Positions 24,603 to 32,975 of a DNA stretch of 34,099 nucleotides are shown here, in pieces. Source of the stretch: Alphaproteobacteria bacterium (GTDB lineage Bacteria > Pseudomonadota > Alphaproteobacteria > Rhodospirillales > Rhodospirillaceae); assembly GCA_012103295.1 (NCBI GenBank), contig WLXB01000023.1, forward strand, positions 1 to 34,099, written 5' to 3'. The notes beneath the pieces are model-generated. The model saw only the letters and a list, made by a program, of their open reading frames with translations, had not been told where the DNA came from and ran no database searches. Both the position numbers and the translations under genes were made by a program. Numbering within the stretch: the stretch's first letter is position 1; each line of letters begins with the position of its first letter.

Positions 24603-26240
24603 TCATCCCTGTGACAAGGGTTTGCCACCCCATGGAGACGTCTTCAGCCATTCATGTGCGGATGAAATCGCCGACTGCCAATTTTCCGGGCTGGTCTGTC
24701 TGCATATTCGCATCGACGGATACCATGGGCTATCCGTGCGATCACGAAACCAATACCAGAAGCCGCCATATCCCGATGGCACGGCCGTTGCGACGGCTAC
24801 ACCTAGGGCACCCGCGAGGTGGGCTGTCGAATTCGATATTGTCACGACGGCATCTACGGCGCTGAGTTCTGCAGCATGATTGTCGAGGTTCGTTGACGCT
24901 TGAGGTGGCTTGTCGACATAGAAGCGGCCGCGCGACTTGTCTTGGAGGTGAGCGAGATCATCTTCTGACGGAGCGTGTTGCAAATTGACAAAGAAGTAAT
25001 CCTCATCCTGCAAGAGAGCGTCCCAGCTCGCAATAGGCGGTGTCTTTAGACGCCCTTTGCGTGCCGCGCTGCTCCAGGACAAGCCGACGATGGTGCGACC
25101 CTGTGCCAGGCCTTCATATTTTTTTCTAAGTGCCAAGGCTGCTGCCCGGTCAGCGACAAGGTAGCCGTGTTTGTCGGGCGAATACGCGGGGGTTGTGTCC
25201 AAGAAACGTGCGCCGGACCAGGCTGCGCAAGTCAAGTCGGATTCCTTAGTTCTAGCAGCTGGGGGTGTCTGTCGATCGACGACGGTTACAAGAGGAAAGG
25301 ATCTTTTGAGCAGATCCTGAAGGCGAGGGTCACATTCGACAATGCATCGTCGGCCATCTTCGGAGTTCAGAAGTGTTTTCCAAATACTCAAAGATAAGAT
25401 TTCGTCGCCAATCCCTTGTTCCAGCCAAATTAAAAGCGATCGATCCTCTAGTGGTTCACCCCGCCATTTCGGACGCGGAAAAGGCCGAACTGGAACGCCA
25501 AAGCGAGAGGGTTGGAACCGCCATTCATATTCTTCAAACCCGTCGCTCAGGTTGGCGGCCCTAAGTAGTATGAGTGCCTTGTTCTGGTGGCATTCCACGT
25601 TGTCTGGATGAGATTTTAGATGTTTATCGATAACGGTTATGGCTGCATCTGTTTCGCCCGTGTCTGACACTGTTGCCGCCAAATTTGTGACGGCGTGAAT
25701 CGAGCTGGGGTCTAGTGACAGGGCTTTTTCGAAATGAGCTATCGCTTTTTTGAGATCGCCTTGTTCACGAAAGCAGTTTCCCAGATTGAGATGGGCGAGA
25801 GAAAAATTTGGGTTGAGTGATAAGGCGTTGTGGAAACTGTCTTCTGCGTCTGGGTAGCGCTGAAGGTTTTTGTATGCGGTGCCTAAGTCACACCAGGTAG
25901 CCTCGGAATTCGGGTCGAGTGCAATTGCATCCTTCAAGGCAGCGACAGCCATTTGAGGGCGGTCGAGCATTATGAGCGAACGACCAAGACCATGTGCTGC
26001 TAAGAATGATTCAGGGTTAACACGCCGAGCCTGGTTGTAGGCACTCTTCGCACCCATTGGATTTGACATTTGTTCGAGACATTCGCCAAGTCCGATCCAT
26101 GCTGTTGAGTCTTCAGAGTTGGCACGCACAACTAATTTAAAAATTTGATGGGCGGCCTCGACATTCCCGTTCCCCAGCTCTACCAGAGCTTTCTCGCGCT
26201 GCGCCGTTAACTCGTCGTTGGGTATTGATTCCACGCTCAT
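24603..26240 (-). CDS. TPR / GT9-like glycosyltransferase (copy 4)
   Basis: A 545-residue cytoplasmic protein: about six TPRs (residues 12-230), linker LSDGFEEYEWRF, PKWRGEPL, and a GT9-like domain at about 267-525. The linker form EYEWRF is the one closest to ordinary proteobacterial TPR-GT9 proteins. Motifs: WLEQGIGDEI at 272-281, GLSWSSAA, VNLQHA (His where the others have Tyr), LDNHAAELSAVD, SNSTAH at 469-474, WYWF, SPWYPSMRICRQ. The start codon overlaps the stop of the double gene upstream by four bases (ATGA). Confidence 0.85.
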   Translation of the reverse strand: MSVESIPNDELTAQREKALVELGNGNVEAAHQIFKLVVRANSEDSTAWIGLGECLEQMSNPMGAKSAYNQARRVNPESFLAAHGLGRSLIMLDRPQMAVAALKDAIALDPNSEATWCDLGTAYKNLQRYPDAEDSFHNALSLNPNFSLAHLNLGNCFREQGDLKKAIAHFEKALSLDPSSIHAVTNLAATVSDTGETDAAITVIDKHLKSHPDNVECHQNKALILLRAANLSDGFEEYEWRFQPSRFGVPVRPFPRPKWRGEPLEDRSLLIWLEQGIGDEILSLSIWKTLLNSEDGRRCIVECDPRLQDLLKRSFPLVTVVDRQTPPAARTKESDLTCAAWSGARFLDTTPAYSPDKHGYLVADRAAALALRKKYEGLAQGRTIVGLSWSSAARKGRLKTPPIASWDALLQDEDYFFVNLQHAPSEDDLAHLQDKSRGRFYVDKPPQASTNLDNHAAELSAVDAVVTISNSTAHLAGALGVAVATAVPSGYGGFWYWFRDRTDSPWYPSMRICRQTSPENWQSAISSAHEWLKTSPWGGKPLSQG

Positions 26241-29200
26241 ACAAACTCAGCTGAGGTGTTAATTCTGCGGGTGATCTCCGCAAGTGCCTCATCCCAGTTT
26301 CCGTTTTCGTCTGCCTCGTAAATTTGTACTGATGGATACCATGGGCTTCGAGCTTGTCCTCTGAACCAATACCAGAATCGGCCTGTATATCGCGGCACGA
26401 GAAGCGCGGTCGGAATACCCAGAGCTCCTGCCGTATGTGCTGCTGTGTTGCTTATGGTGACGACGAAATTCATAGCGGCGACCTGCGCTGCGGCGCGATC
26501 CATATCAACAATCGGGTCAACAGTTGGGTCAAAAATCCAGCGCTTTGAGTCCGCCTTTGACAGTATTTCTAGATGATCTGGTTGGGGGGCATATTGCAGT
26601 GAAACAAAGGTCGCATTTGTATTTGCGATTAGAGATGTGGCAATGGACGGATCGAGGCTTTTCAGTTCGCCAAATTCCGGCGTATTACTGTGCCACGACA
26701 GGCCGACGAGGGTTGGGCTTGGAGAAGATTGACGGTATTTTCGAGCAATTTTCTTGGACTCTTGCGTCTTTACTTTTAAGACCGGCTTGGTGTTGGTCTG
26801 AGGAAAAGCGTCTAGGGATGGGCGTAGGAACTGACCCAAATCGACGAAAGACATTTGTACGTCAATATCTGCATCGACAGCCTCAGCTGGTAACGGTTGT
26901 TTGCGTTCGGCAACGCGTATGCCAGAAAAGCTTCTTTGCAATAGCGGCACCATGCGGGCGGAGCAACGTACTGTCACCGCTTTGGCCCGTTGAGAGAGCT
27001 CGCCTAACATTGTCGCAACTAGAATTTCTTCTCCTATGCCTTGCTCTGTCCAAACCAAAACGTGTTTGTCTCTCACGTCTTCCCCAGCCCATATGGGAAA
27101 CTGAAAGTGATCATACCTTATGTTGGCCGTCGGTTTGGCCAGACGATAATGAAGCAGTGGCCAGCCCTCGTCGAAGTTGCCTTCGAGCAGGAAGGCCATC
27201 GATAGGGATGACGCCGCATCTACCACATTCTGATCATCGTCTATTAGCTGCTTAAATACCGACTCAGCTTCGTCCATCAGGCCCAACTCGGAAAGGAACG
27301 TACCCAACGACTGTCTCACCCCCGGGTGGTCTGGTGACAAGGCGTGGGCTCTTCGTATCAGTTCTAAGCCGAGCTGAGATTCTCCAGTGGCGCGCCGGGC
27401 TCGCGCGAGATTGTTCAAGGCTTCTAGCTGATCCGAATTGATTTGGAGCGCTTGTTCAAGGTCTTCTATTGATCTTGTAATTTCATCGAGGTCCTTGAAG
27501 ACCTCGGCGCGGTCAATCAGCACCATGACTGAATCGCTGTCTAATTTGTTGGCCTCGTTCAGAATATCTAATGCCTTATGTGGGTCTCCAGCTTGCCTAA
27601 ACCCGCGCGCTGCTATTCTAGACACGTCGACAGATTGATACCCGTTCTGCAGCGCTTGATCGGCCGTTAAGCGTGCTGCCTCATCTTGCCCAGCTTGATG
27701 GTACGCGTAGGCGAGGGCGACCAGATGGAGGGTTGAATCAAATTCAGGGTGTTTATCCGCTCGCAGTGCCGAGAGGTCGATGGCAACGCGGACTAACGGC
27801 GAAGTCCAATCTCCAATCTCCTCCTGTCTATATAGAGTAAGGGATTGATACCACGGACTGGTTTGTCTCCCGGCAAACCAAGGCCAGTGAAGACCTTCCC
27901 CAATGGTATGAGGCGCAAGAAGCCATGTTGGTATACCTAGGGCCGCAGCCGCATGCGCCGTGGTGTTCGACGTCGAAATAACAAGATCGAGATTAGCGAT
28001 TTGAGCCAGATGCCCATCAAGGTCTGCGACGGGATCTAACGCTGGTTCGGACTGAATGCGTATGCCTAGAGTGGACTCGATTTGCTTCACTTCATTTTTT
28101 ACGTCGCCATATTGAAGGCTGACAAAACGTACACCCGGAACGGAAAGGATTGGTCGCCACAGATCGAGCGGGACCGATTTTTCTGCCGCGTTGTTTACAT
28201 TGAAGCTGCGCCAAGCGATGCCGACGACGAGTGGGTTGTTTTCGTCCCGTTGATAGTGATGAGAAAATTCATCGACGCGCTTCTGATCCGCTTTGATGTG
28301 CGGACTTAAATCCGGAAAGTCATTCCAAGAGCGCCGCAGTGGGCGACAAAGGTCTAGAAGAGAACTTTGTATATCTGCTCCCGTCGAATTTAAATCAAGT
28401 GTTGCACCGTCTACGACCTCTGCGCCTGGGAATGACCGAGCAAGAATAGGCAGAAGCCGTTTCGTCGTCGCGACGATGCACTTCTTTGAAACGGCGATAA
28501 TTTCATTCAGCGTGGTTGAGAATAGAAACGTCTCGCCTGGCCCTTGTTCCGTCCATACCAGAATCGTGCTTTCCGCCAAATCTTCACCATGCCAGAAGGG
28601 CAAAGAATATTTCGGTGCGGCATTTGGATTCTCGGGAGCGTTCTTACGCCAAGAATACGCGTCCCAGGCTTCGTCAAACCGACCCAAAGCAAAGCAGGCT
28701 TCGGCCCGGTGAATCCATAAGCCCAACGAATTTGGAAGATGGCTTATGCCCCGGTCGGCCATGGCGACGCAATCTGAGTAATGGCCCGTTCTTTTTAGAA
28801 GTCTGCAGGCCCCTGCATACAATATCTCGCTTTCAGGGTTAGAGAGAATTCCTTCTTCTAGTGTTGCTAGTGCTGAGTCGGTTTGTCCAAAGTCAGAGAA
28901 GCACATACTCATGTTGTGCCAGGCTTGGGCGCGCGTGGGCTCAAGTCGGACGGTCCGGGTATAGGCCAGTGCAGCCAGATAGGTCTGGTCGGATTTTTGT
29001 AGCAATAGTCCTAAATTATAGAGCGCTTTTGGGAAATTGGGTTGGATATCAACCGCTTTCTTAATGAGCTGAATGCCGGCCTGCAGGTCAGTGGACTGAC
29101 CCAGCAGAACGCCCAAAAGATGTAGCGTCTCCGGATGCTCTGGATGGTCGAGAAGTATTTGCCGATAGCCCCGTTCTGCCTCGGCAAGTCTTCCAGAGCC

Positions 29201-29248
29201 GTGACAGGCGGCGGCTTGCTGAAGTGTGGCCGTTAGGGGGCTGACCAA
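26237..29248 (-). CDS. Tandem double TPR / GT9-like glycosyltransferase (copies 5a and 5b)
   Basis: A 1003-residue protein made of two complete TPR-transferase units in one frame. Unit a: about five TPRs (5-190), GT9-like domain about 227-485 with WTEQGPGETF at 232-241 (an acidic position lost), GIAWRS, VSLQYG, SNTTAH 427-432, then the altered HWPWF. Unit b: about six TPRs (505-700), linker FDEGWPLLHYRL, GT9-like domain about 728-990 with WTEQGIGEEI at 733-742, GLSWHS, VSLQYA, SNTAAH 933-938, WYWF, SPWYPSV. The open frame is continuous through the junction, so the fusion is not an artefact of annotation. The start is TTG at 29248, overlapping the preceding gene by 16 bases; no ATG is nearby, so the extreme N-terminus is uncertain. 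Unit a may be weak or regulatory. Confidence 0.85.
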   Translation of the reverse strand: MVSPLTATLQQAAACHGSGRLAEAERGYRQILLDHPEHPETLHLLGVLLGQSTDLQAGIQLIKKAVDIQPNFPKALYNLGLLLQKSDQTYLAALAYTRTVRLEPTRAQAWHNMSMCFSDFGQTDSALATLEEGILSNPESEILYAGACRLLKRTGHYSDCVAMADRGISHLPNSLGLWIHRAEACFALGRFDEAWDAYSWRKNAPENPNAAPKYSLPFWHGEDLAESTILVWTEQGPGETFLFSTTLNEIIAVSKKCIVATTKRLLPILARSFPGAEVVDGATLDLNSTGADIQSSLLDLCRPLRRSWNDFPDLSPHIKADQKRVDEFSHHYQRDENNPLVVGIAWRSFNVNNAAEKSVPLDLWRPILSVPGVRFVSLQYGDVKNEVKQIESTLGIRIQSEPALDPVADLDGHLAQIANLDLVISTSNTTAHAAAALGIPTWLLAPHTIGEGLHWPWFAGRQTSPWYQSLTLYRQEEIGDWTSPLVRVAIDLSALRADKHPEFDSTLHLVALAYAYHQAGQDEAARLTADQALQNGYQSVDVSRIAARGFRQAGDPHKALDILNEANKLDSDSVMVLIDRAEVFKDLDEITRSIEDLEQALQINSDQLEALNNLARARRATGESQLGLELIRRAHALSPDHPGVRQSLGTFLSELGLMDEAESVFKQLIDDDQNVVDAASSLSMAFLLEGNFDEGWPLLHYRLAKPTANIRYDHFQFPIWAGEDVRDKHVLVWTEQGIGEEILVATMLGELSQRAKAVTVRCSARMVPLLQRSFSGIRVAERKQPLPAEAVDADIDVQMSFVDLGQFLRPSLDAFPQTNTKPVLKVKTQESKKIARKYRQSSPSPTLVGLSWHSNTPEFGELKSLDPSIATSLIANTNATFVSLQYAPQPDHLEILSKADSKRWIFDPTVDPIVDMDRAAAQVAAMNFVVTISNTAAHTAGALGIPTALLVPRYTGRFWYWFRGQARSPWYPSVQIYEADENGNWDEALAEITRRINTSAEFV

Positions 29249-30825
29249 TGTTGCATCCAGTGCGAGAGATCATGGTGAACGGCGGATAGTGGAGTAGCCC
29301 AGTCACCCGCCTTTGGTTGTCGATATAGACGCATCGACGGGTACCATAAGCAGTCGATGCGGTCGAGAAACCAATACCATGGCCGGCCGGTGCCTTCCGG
29401 TGCGAGTGTCCAAACGTCGCGGCCGAGTGCGCCAGCCACATGAACAGTGGTGTTGCTGATCGATATGACCAAGTCCATGGCGCCGACCTGGTGTGCAAAT
29501 GCATCCATGTCAACCAATGGGTTGATATCGGGGTCCCAGATAAGCGTTTGTCCTGCACGCTTTTGGAAATTTGATCGCTCTTGCTCTGTGTCGCCATACT
29601 GGAGGCAGACGAAGTCAGCGTCGGTCGAGGTCAGGATGTCAGCCCAATCTTCGAGATTCGTGCTTTTCTGGCGGCTGGCAGTGTTGCTTTCTGAGCGCCA
29701 GGATATTCCGATCAAAGGCCGGGTGCGGTCTGTAGACGCATACTTCGACCGCAATACATTGCTACGCTTTTCTTCGATCACGAGGTACGGCTTAGATGTT
29801 GAAAAGCTTTCCGGTGTGGGGCGCAAACTTGAACCGAGTTCAGTGAGAGAGGCTTGAGCACTAACAATACCCACCTTGTCGATCGGCAATTCTGTATTGG
29901 AACGGGCGACAACGTGGCATGTCGGGAAAGATCGAGCAAACAACGGCGCGAGACGATCAGAACATGCAAGCGTGACGTCTGTACTTCGCGCCATAGCTTC
30001 GGGGACCATCGACCCCATCAAAATCTCGTCTCCGAGTCCTTGCTCGGTCCATATCAGCAGTGAGCCGTCAGTTATCTGTTCACCAGACCAGTAGGGCGCG
30101 TCGCAATGGCCGTGACTTGTCTGTGTCTGTGGCCACGATTGACGAGGTGCAAAGGCTGCCCACCCTGCTTTGAAATCCTGCTTGGTGAGGAGGGCGAGCG
30201 CATAACGATATTGAGCATCAGGATAGTTGGGTTCTATGTCCAATAGGGATTGGTATATTTCTATGGCCTCATCCAAGCGCCCCTGGTTCTCCCGGGTGAT
30301 CGCGATATTGATCCAAGTTGGCGCGTAAGAGCGGTCTAGTTCAACGGCGTGACTAAGCGCCCGGTCCGCTTGGTCGAGAAAGCCGATTGAAAGATAGGCT
30401 GTGCCGAGCATGTACCATGCTTCGTGGCCAGACTTGCCATGTTCAATCGCCTGCTCATAGGCCGTAATCGAATCCGTTGTGCGACCGGTCCGAGTGAGCG
30501 CGACACCGAGTTCCATCCAGGCGTCTGGACTTTCTGGCCAGGCGCGTGTGACAGCTTCGAACGACGTCACAGCATCAGTATAGCGTTTCATATCGCGGTG
30601 AATTTTGCCCAGATTAAACCGCGCCTCTATTAGTTTTGGATCAAGCGAAACAGCTTTCTCTAGGTGCTCCGTCGCTGAAGCCTGCTCACCTTTAAGCGCC
30701 CATAAAACCCCCATCAACTGGTGAGCCTGTGCATTGTTCTCATCTTCGATTAGCGCGAGCCCACACTCTTTCTGCGCCGCGTCGATGTCCTCGTTTTGAT
30801 AGTGCAGCAGGGCTTTGCTAAGCAT
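29233..30825 (-). CDS. TPR / GT9-like glycosyltransferase (copy 6)
   Basis: A 530-residue cytoplasmic protein: about six TPRs (residues 1-215), linker FKAGWAAFAPR, APYWSGEQI, and a GT9-like domain at about 254-515. Motifs: WTEQGLGDEI at 259-268, CSDRLAPLFARSF, GISWRSES, VCLQYG, DMDAFAHQVGAMD, SNTTVH at 457-462, WYWF, CLWYPSMRLYRQ (Cys-Leu replaces Ser-Pro before WY). The ATG lacks a recognisable ribosome site and follows a 73-base gap after copy 7 that contains a hairpin. It ends within the start region of the double gene. Confidence 0.85.
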   Translation of the reverse strand: MLSKALLHYQNEDIDAAQKECGLALIEDENNAQAHQLMGVLWALKGEQASATEHLEKAVSLDPKLIEARFNLGKIHRDMKRYTDAVTSFEAVTRAWPESPDAWMELGVALTRTGRTTDSITAYEQAIEHGKSGHEAWYMLGTAYLSIGFLDQADRALSHAVELDRSYAPTWINIAITRENQGRLDEAIEIYQSLLDIEPNYPDAQYRYALALLTKQDFKAGWAAFAPRQSWPQTQTSHGHCDAPYWSGEQITDGSLLIWTEQGLGDEILMGSMVPEAMARSTDVTLACSDRLAPLFARSFPTCHVVARSNTELPIDKVGIVSAQASLTELGSSLRPTPESFSTSKPYLVIEEKRSNVLRSKYASTDRTRPLIGISWRSESNTASRQKSTNLEDWADILTSTDADFVCLQYGDTEQERSNFQKRAGQTLIWDPDINPLVDMDAFAHQVGAMDLVISISNTTVHVAGALGRDVWTLAPEGTGRPWYWFLDRIDCLWYPSMRLYRQPKAGDWATPLSAVHHDLSHWMQHWSAP

Positions 30826-30863
30826 AAAATTTATGGCCGTAGACCGTTGGTGTTGATGTTACC

Positions 30864-30888
30864 CCACAGCCTTGAAATCAAGGTGTGG
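30864..30888. other. Intergenic hairpin between copies 7 and 6
   Basis: CCACA, one bulged G, CCTTG, loop AAAT, CAAGG, TGTGG: ten base pairs with a single bulge, eleven bases beyond the copy 7 stop. Neither strand has a following U tract, so it is not a standard terminator. It could be an mRNA processing or stability element that sets different levels of the flanking transferases. Confidence 0.5.
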
Positions 30889-30898
30889 ATCATGCGGT

Positions 30899-32959
30899 TC
30901 AGTCTGCGACTGAAAGAAGATCGGGCGCGGTTTTCGTAAGTAAATCAGACACGCTACTGAGTACAGACTCCCATCCTTCGTCATATTTGTGACGAAACAG
31001 GCGCATGGACTCATACCAAGGGCTGTTCTCGCCCTCTAAGAACCAATACCAAAGTCTGCCCGGTCCAGTCGGTGTCATGTTCCATACGGGAACCCCGAGT
31101 GCACCCGCAAAATGTGCGGTCGTATTCGAGATCGTTATCACAAGGTCCATTGCAGCGACCTGAGCCGCGAACACGTCCATGTCTCCCGCCGGGTCAACGT
31201 CCGGGTCGTGCAATATGGTGAGGCCCGTTTCCGCCACCATTGGTGCGAGTTCATCGCATCCATCACCGTATTGAAGACTAACGAACGTTGCATCGGGAAC
31301 GGAAACGATTTCCCGCCATTGAAGAAGTGGGATTGATTTAAAGTGAGCCTGCGTGGAATACCCGCTCCACCACGAAATACCGATCAATGGTCGTTCTCCC
31401 ATAGCCGCTCGGTATTTTTTGCGGAGAGACGCGGTGAGTTCGGGATCCGCTTTGAGGTAGGGTTGAGCTCGAATATCTGCGGGCGTCGTGTATTGCGAAC
31501 AGTTCATGTCCAAAGAGGCACAGTGAAAATCGAACGGCCCTCTTGTTAGAATGTGTTCCAACGGTTCCTTAGAAGAAAATATTTCAACGCCCGGGAAAGA
31601 CCGTTCAAATAGTTTGGTCAGTCGGTTCGAGCATTCCAACCCGCAGGCGTTTGAAACAGCGGCCACGGCAGGCGCGCATCGTGCGTGAATAACCTGGTCA
31701 CCGAGCCCTTGGTCGCCCCATAGAACAATGCTTTTGCCAGACAGTGTTTCCCCATCCCACTCAGGTAGCCCCCACTCCCGGCTGACTGGCGAACCGTCTT
31801 TGTTGAGGCGAGTTCGATGTTCGCGCCAGGCCCCTTTGATATCACCGTTTGTAAATTTGGTGACGCTGCGATTGAAGCGGAAGCCCTGGTGGTGCGGTTT
31901 GAGTTCAATCGCCAGATCAAAATGCTCTAACGCTGTGCCAGTTTGATCCATATACAGCAGTAGATTGCCATAATTGTTGCGCACATCCGCGTAGTCGGGC
32001 TCGATGCGTATCGCTTTCTCGTAAAGTTCTTGTGCGCCCTTAAAGTTGCCCCGCTGCAAATATATTCGACCCATGTTCGTCAGTGCTTTGGCCGATTCTG
32101 GTGCCAAAGTGAGGGCGCGGTTGCCATAGGACTCAGCTTCTTTCCATTGTCCTGTGTCGTATAGAAATTCGCTGAACTTATTGAAAAAATAGTCGTTGTT
32201 AGGCTCGGCCGCGACGAGCGCTTCAAACGCCTTTAGCGCTTCGTCATTGCGGCTTAGCAACCGCAACGTCGTGGCATAGGCGAGCAGTAAAACATTGCTG
32301 TTCGGCCACAGCCCGCGTGCTGCTTCCGCGTGAGTCAGCGCCACCTCGTACTGCTGGGTGTCGAGCAAACTCTGTATTAAAACCTCGAATATGCGAGCAT
32401 CCTTGTGGCCGTCTGAGATGCTCTGCGTTAACGCTTTGATCGATTCCTCTGGCCGCCCCAGTTCGATGAGGCAGGCGGCAAATGCGGTTCTTGCTTCTAA
32501 GTGGTCTGGCGCGATCTCAATGAGTGCTGCGAGCGCCTCTGAACCCAACTCAAACTGTTTTCCACTGATACAAGCCTTAGCTAAGTTAAATCGAATTTTG
32601 GCATTCTTAGGCTCCAGCGTCGCCGCTTTGTTAAGCGCGTCTATCGCATCATCATCTTGTCCAAGACCAGAAAGAACGGACCCAAGAATATTGAGGGCCG
32701 GGGCATGGTTTGGTTGGTGGTTCAAGCAGGTACGAAGCGGTGCCAATGCGTCTGCCGGGCAGCCGCGTTGCGCTAGCACAGCCCCAAGTAGGTATTGAGG
32801 TTCCGGCTCGGACAGGTTGGTCGAGATAAGCGCGCGATATCCTTGCTCGGCTGCAACAAGGTCGCCTTTCTTGTGAGCGGCCACAGCGTCAGCATAAATT
32901 TTATGAGAGGATTCTGGCACTGTAGCTCTTTGGCTGGTGAAACGACTGTGTGCCGTCAT
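30899..32959 (-). CDS. TPR / GT9-like glycosyltransferase (copy 7), adjacent to gspE
   Basis: The largest single-unit member, 686 residues from ATG at 32959. About ten TPRs (residues 15-375), linker IKGAWREHRTRL, PEWDGETL, then a GT9-like domain at about 409-670. Motifs: WGDQGLGDQV at 414-423, ECSNRLTKLFERSF, GISWWSGY, VSLQYGDG, DMDVFAAQVAAMD, SNTTAH at 611-616, WYWF, SPWYESMRLFRH. Its frame is open further upstream to 33010, but that reads into gspE; the chosen ATG is 16 bases after the gspE stop. The ribosome site is poor, so coupling to gspE translation is likely. It is physically the first gene after gspE and thus begins the array in the direction of transcription. Confidence 0.87.
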   Translation of the reverse strand: MTAHSRFTSQRATVPESSHKIYADAVAAHKKGDLVAAEQGYRALISTNLSEPEPQYLLGAVLAQRGCPADALAPLRTCLNHQPNHAPALNILGSVLSGLGQDDDAIDALNKAATLEPKNAKIRFNLAKACISGKQFELGSEALAALIEIAPDHLEARTAFAACLIELGRPEESIKALTQSISDGHKDARIFEVLIQSLLDTQQYEVALTHAEAARGLWPNSNVLLLAYATTLRLLSRNDEALKAFEALVAAEPNNDYFFNKFSEFLYDTGQWKEAESYGNRALTLAPESAKALTNMGRIYLQRGNFKGAQELYEKAIRIEPDYADVRNNYGNLLLYMDQTGTALEHFDLAIELKPHHQGFRFNRSVTKFTNGDIKGAWREHRTRLNKDGSPVSREWGLPEWDGETLSGKSIVLWGDQGLGDQVIHARCAPAVAAVSNACGLECSNRLTKLFERSFPGVEIFSSKEPLEHILTRGPFDFHCASLDMNCSQYTTPADIRAQPYLKADPELTASLRKKYRAAMGERPLIGISWWSGYSTQAHFKSIPLLQWREIVSVPDATFVSLQYGDGCDELAPMVAETGLTILHDPDVDPAGDMDVFAAQVAAMDLVITISNTTAHFAGALGVPVWNMTPTGPGRLWYWFLEGENSPWYESMRLFRHKYDEGWESVLSSVSDLLTKTAPDLLSVAD

Positions 32960-32975
32960 AACACAAAGTTGGCTT

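Noticed and set aside
26524-27255. A 243-codon plus-strand open frame.
   Set aside because: It is fully antisense to unit b of the double transferase gene, has no domain, and ordinary codon structure belongs to the minus strand.
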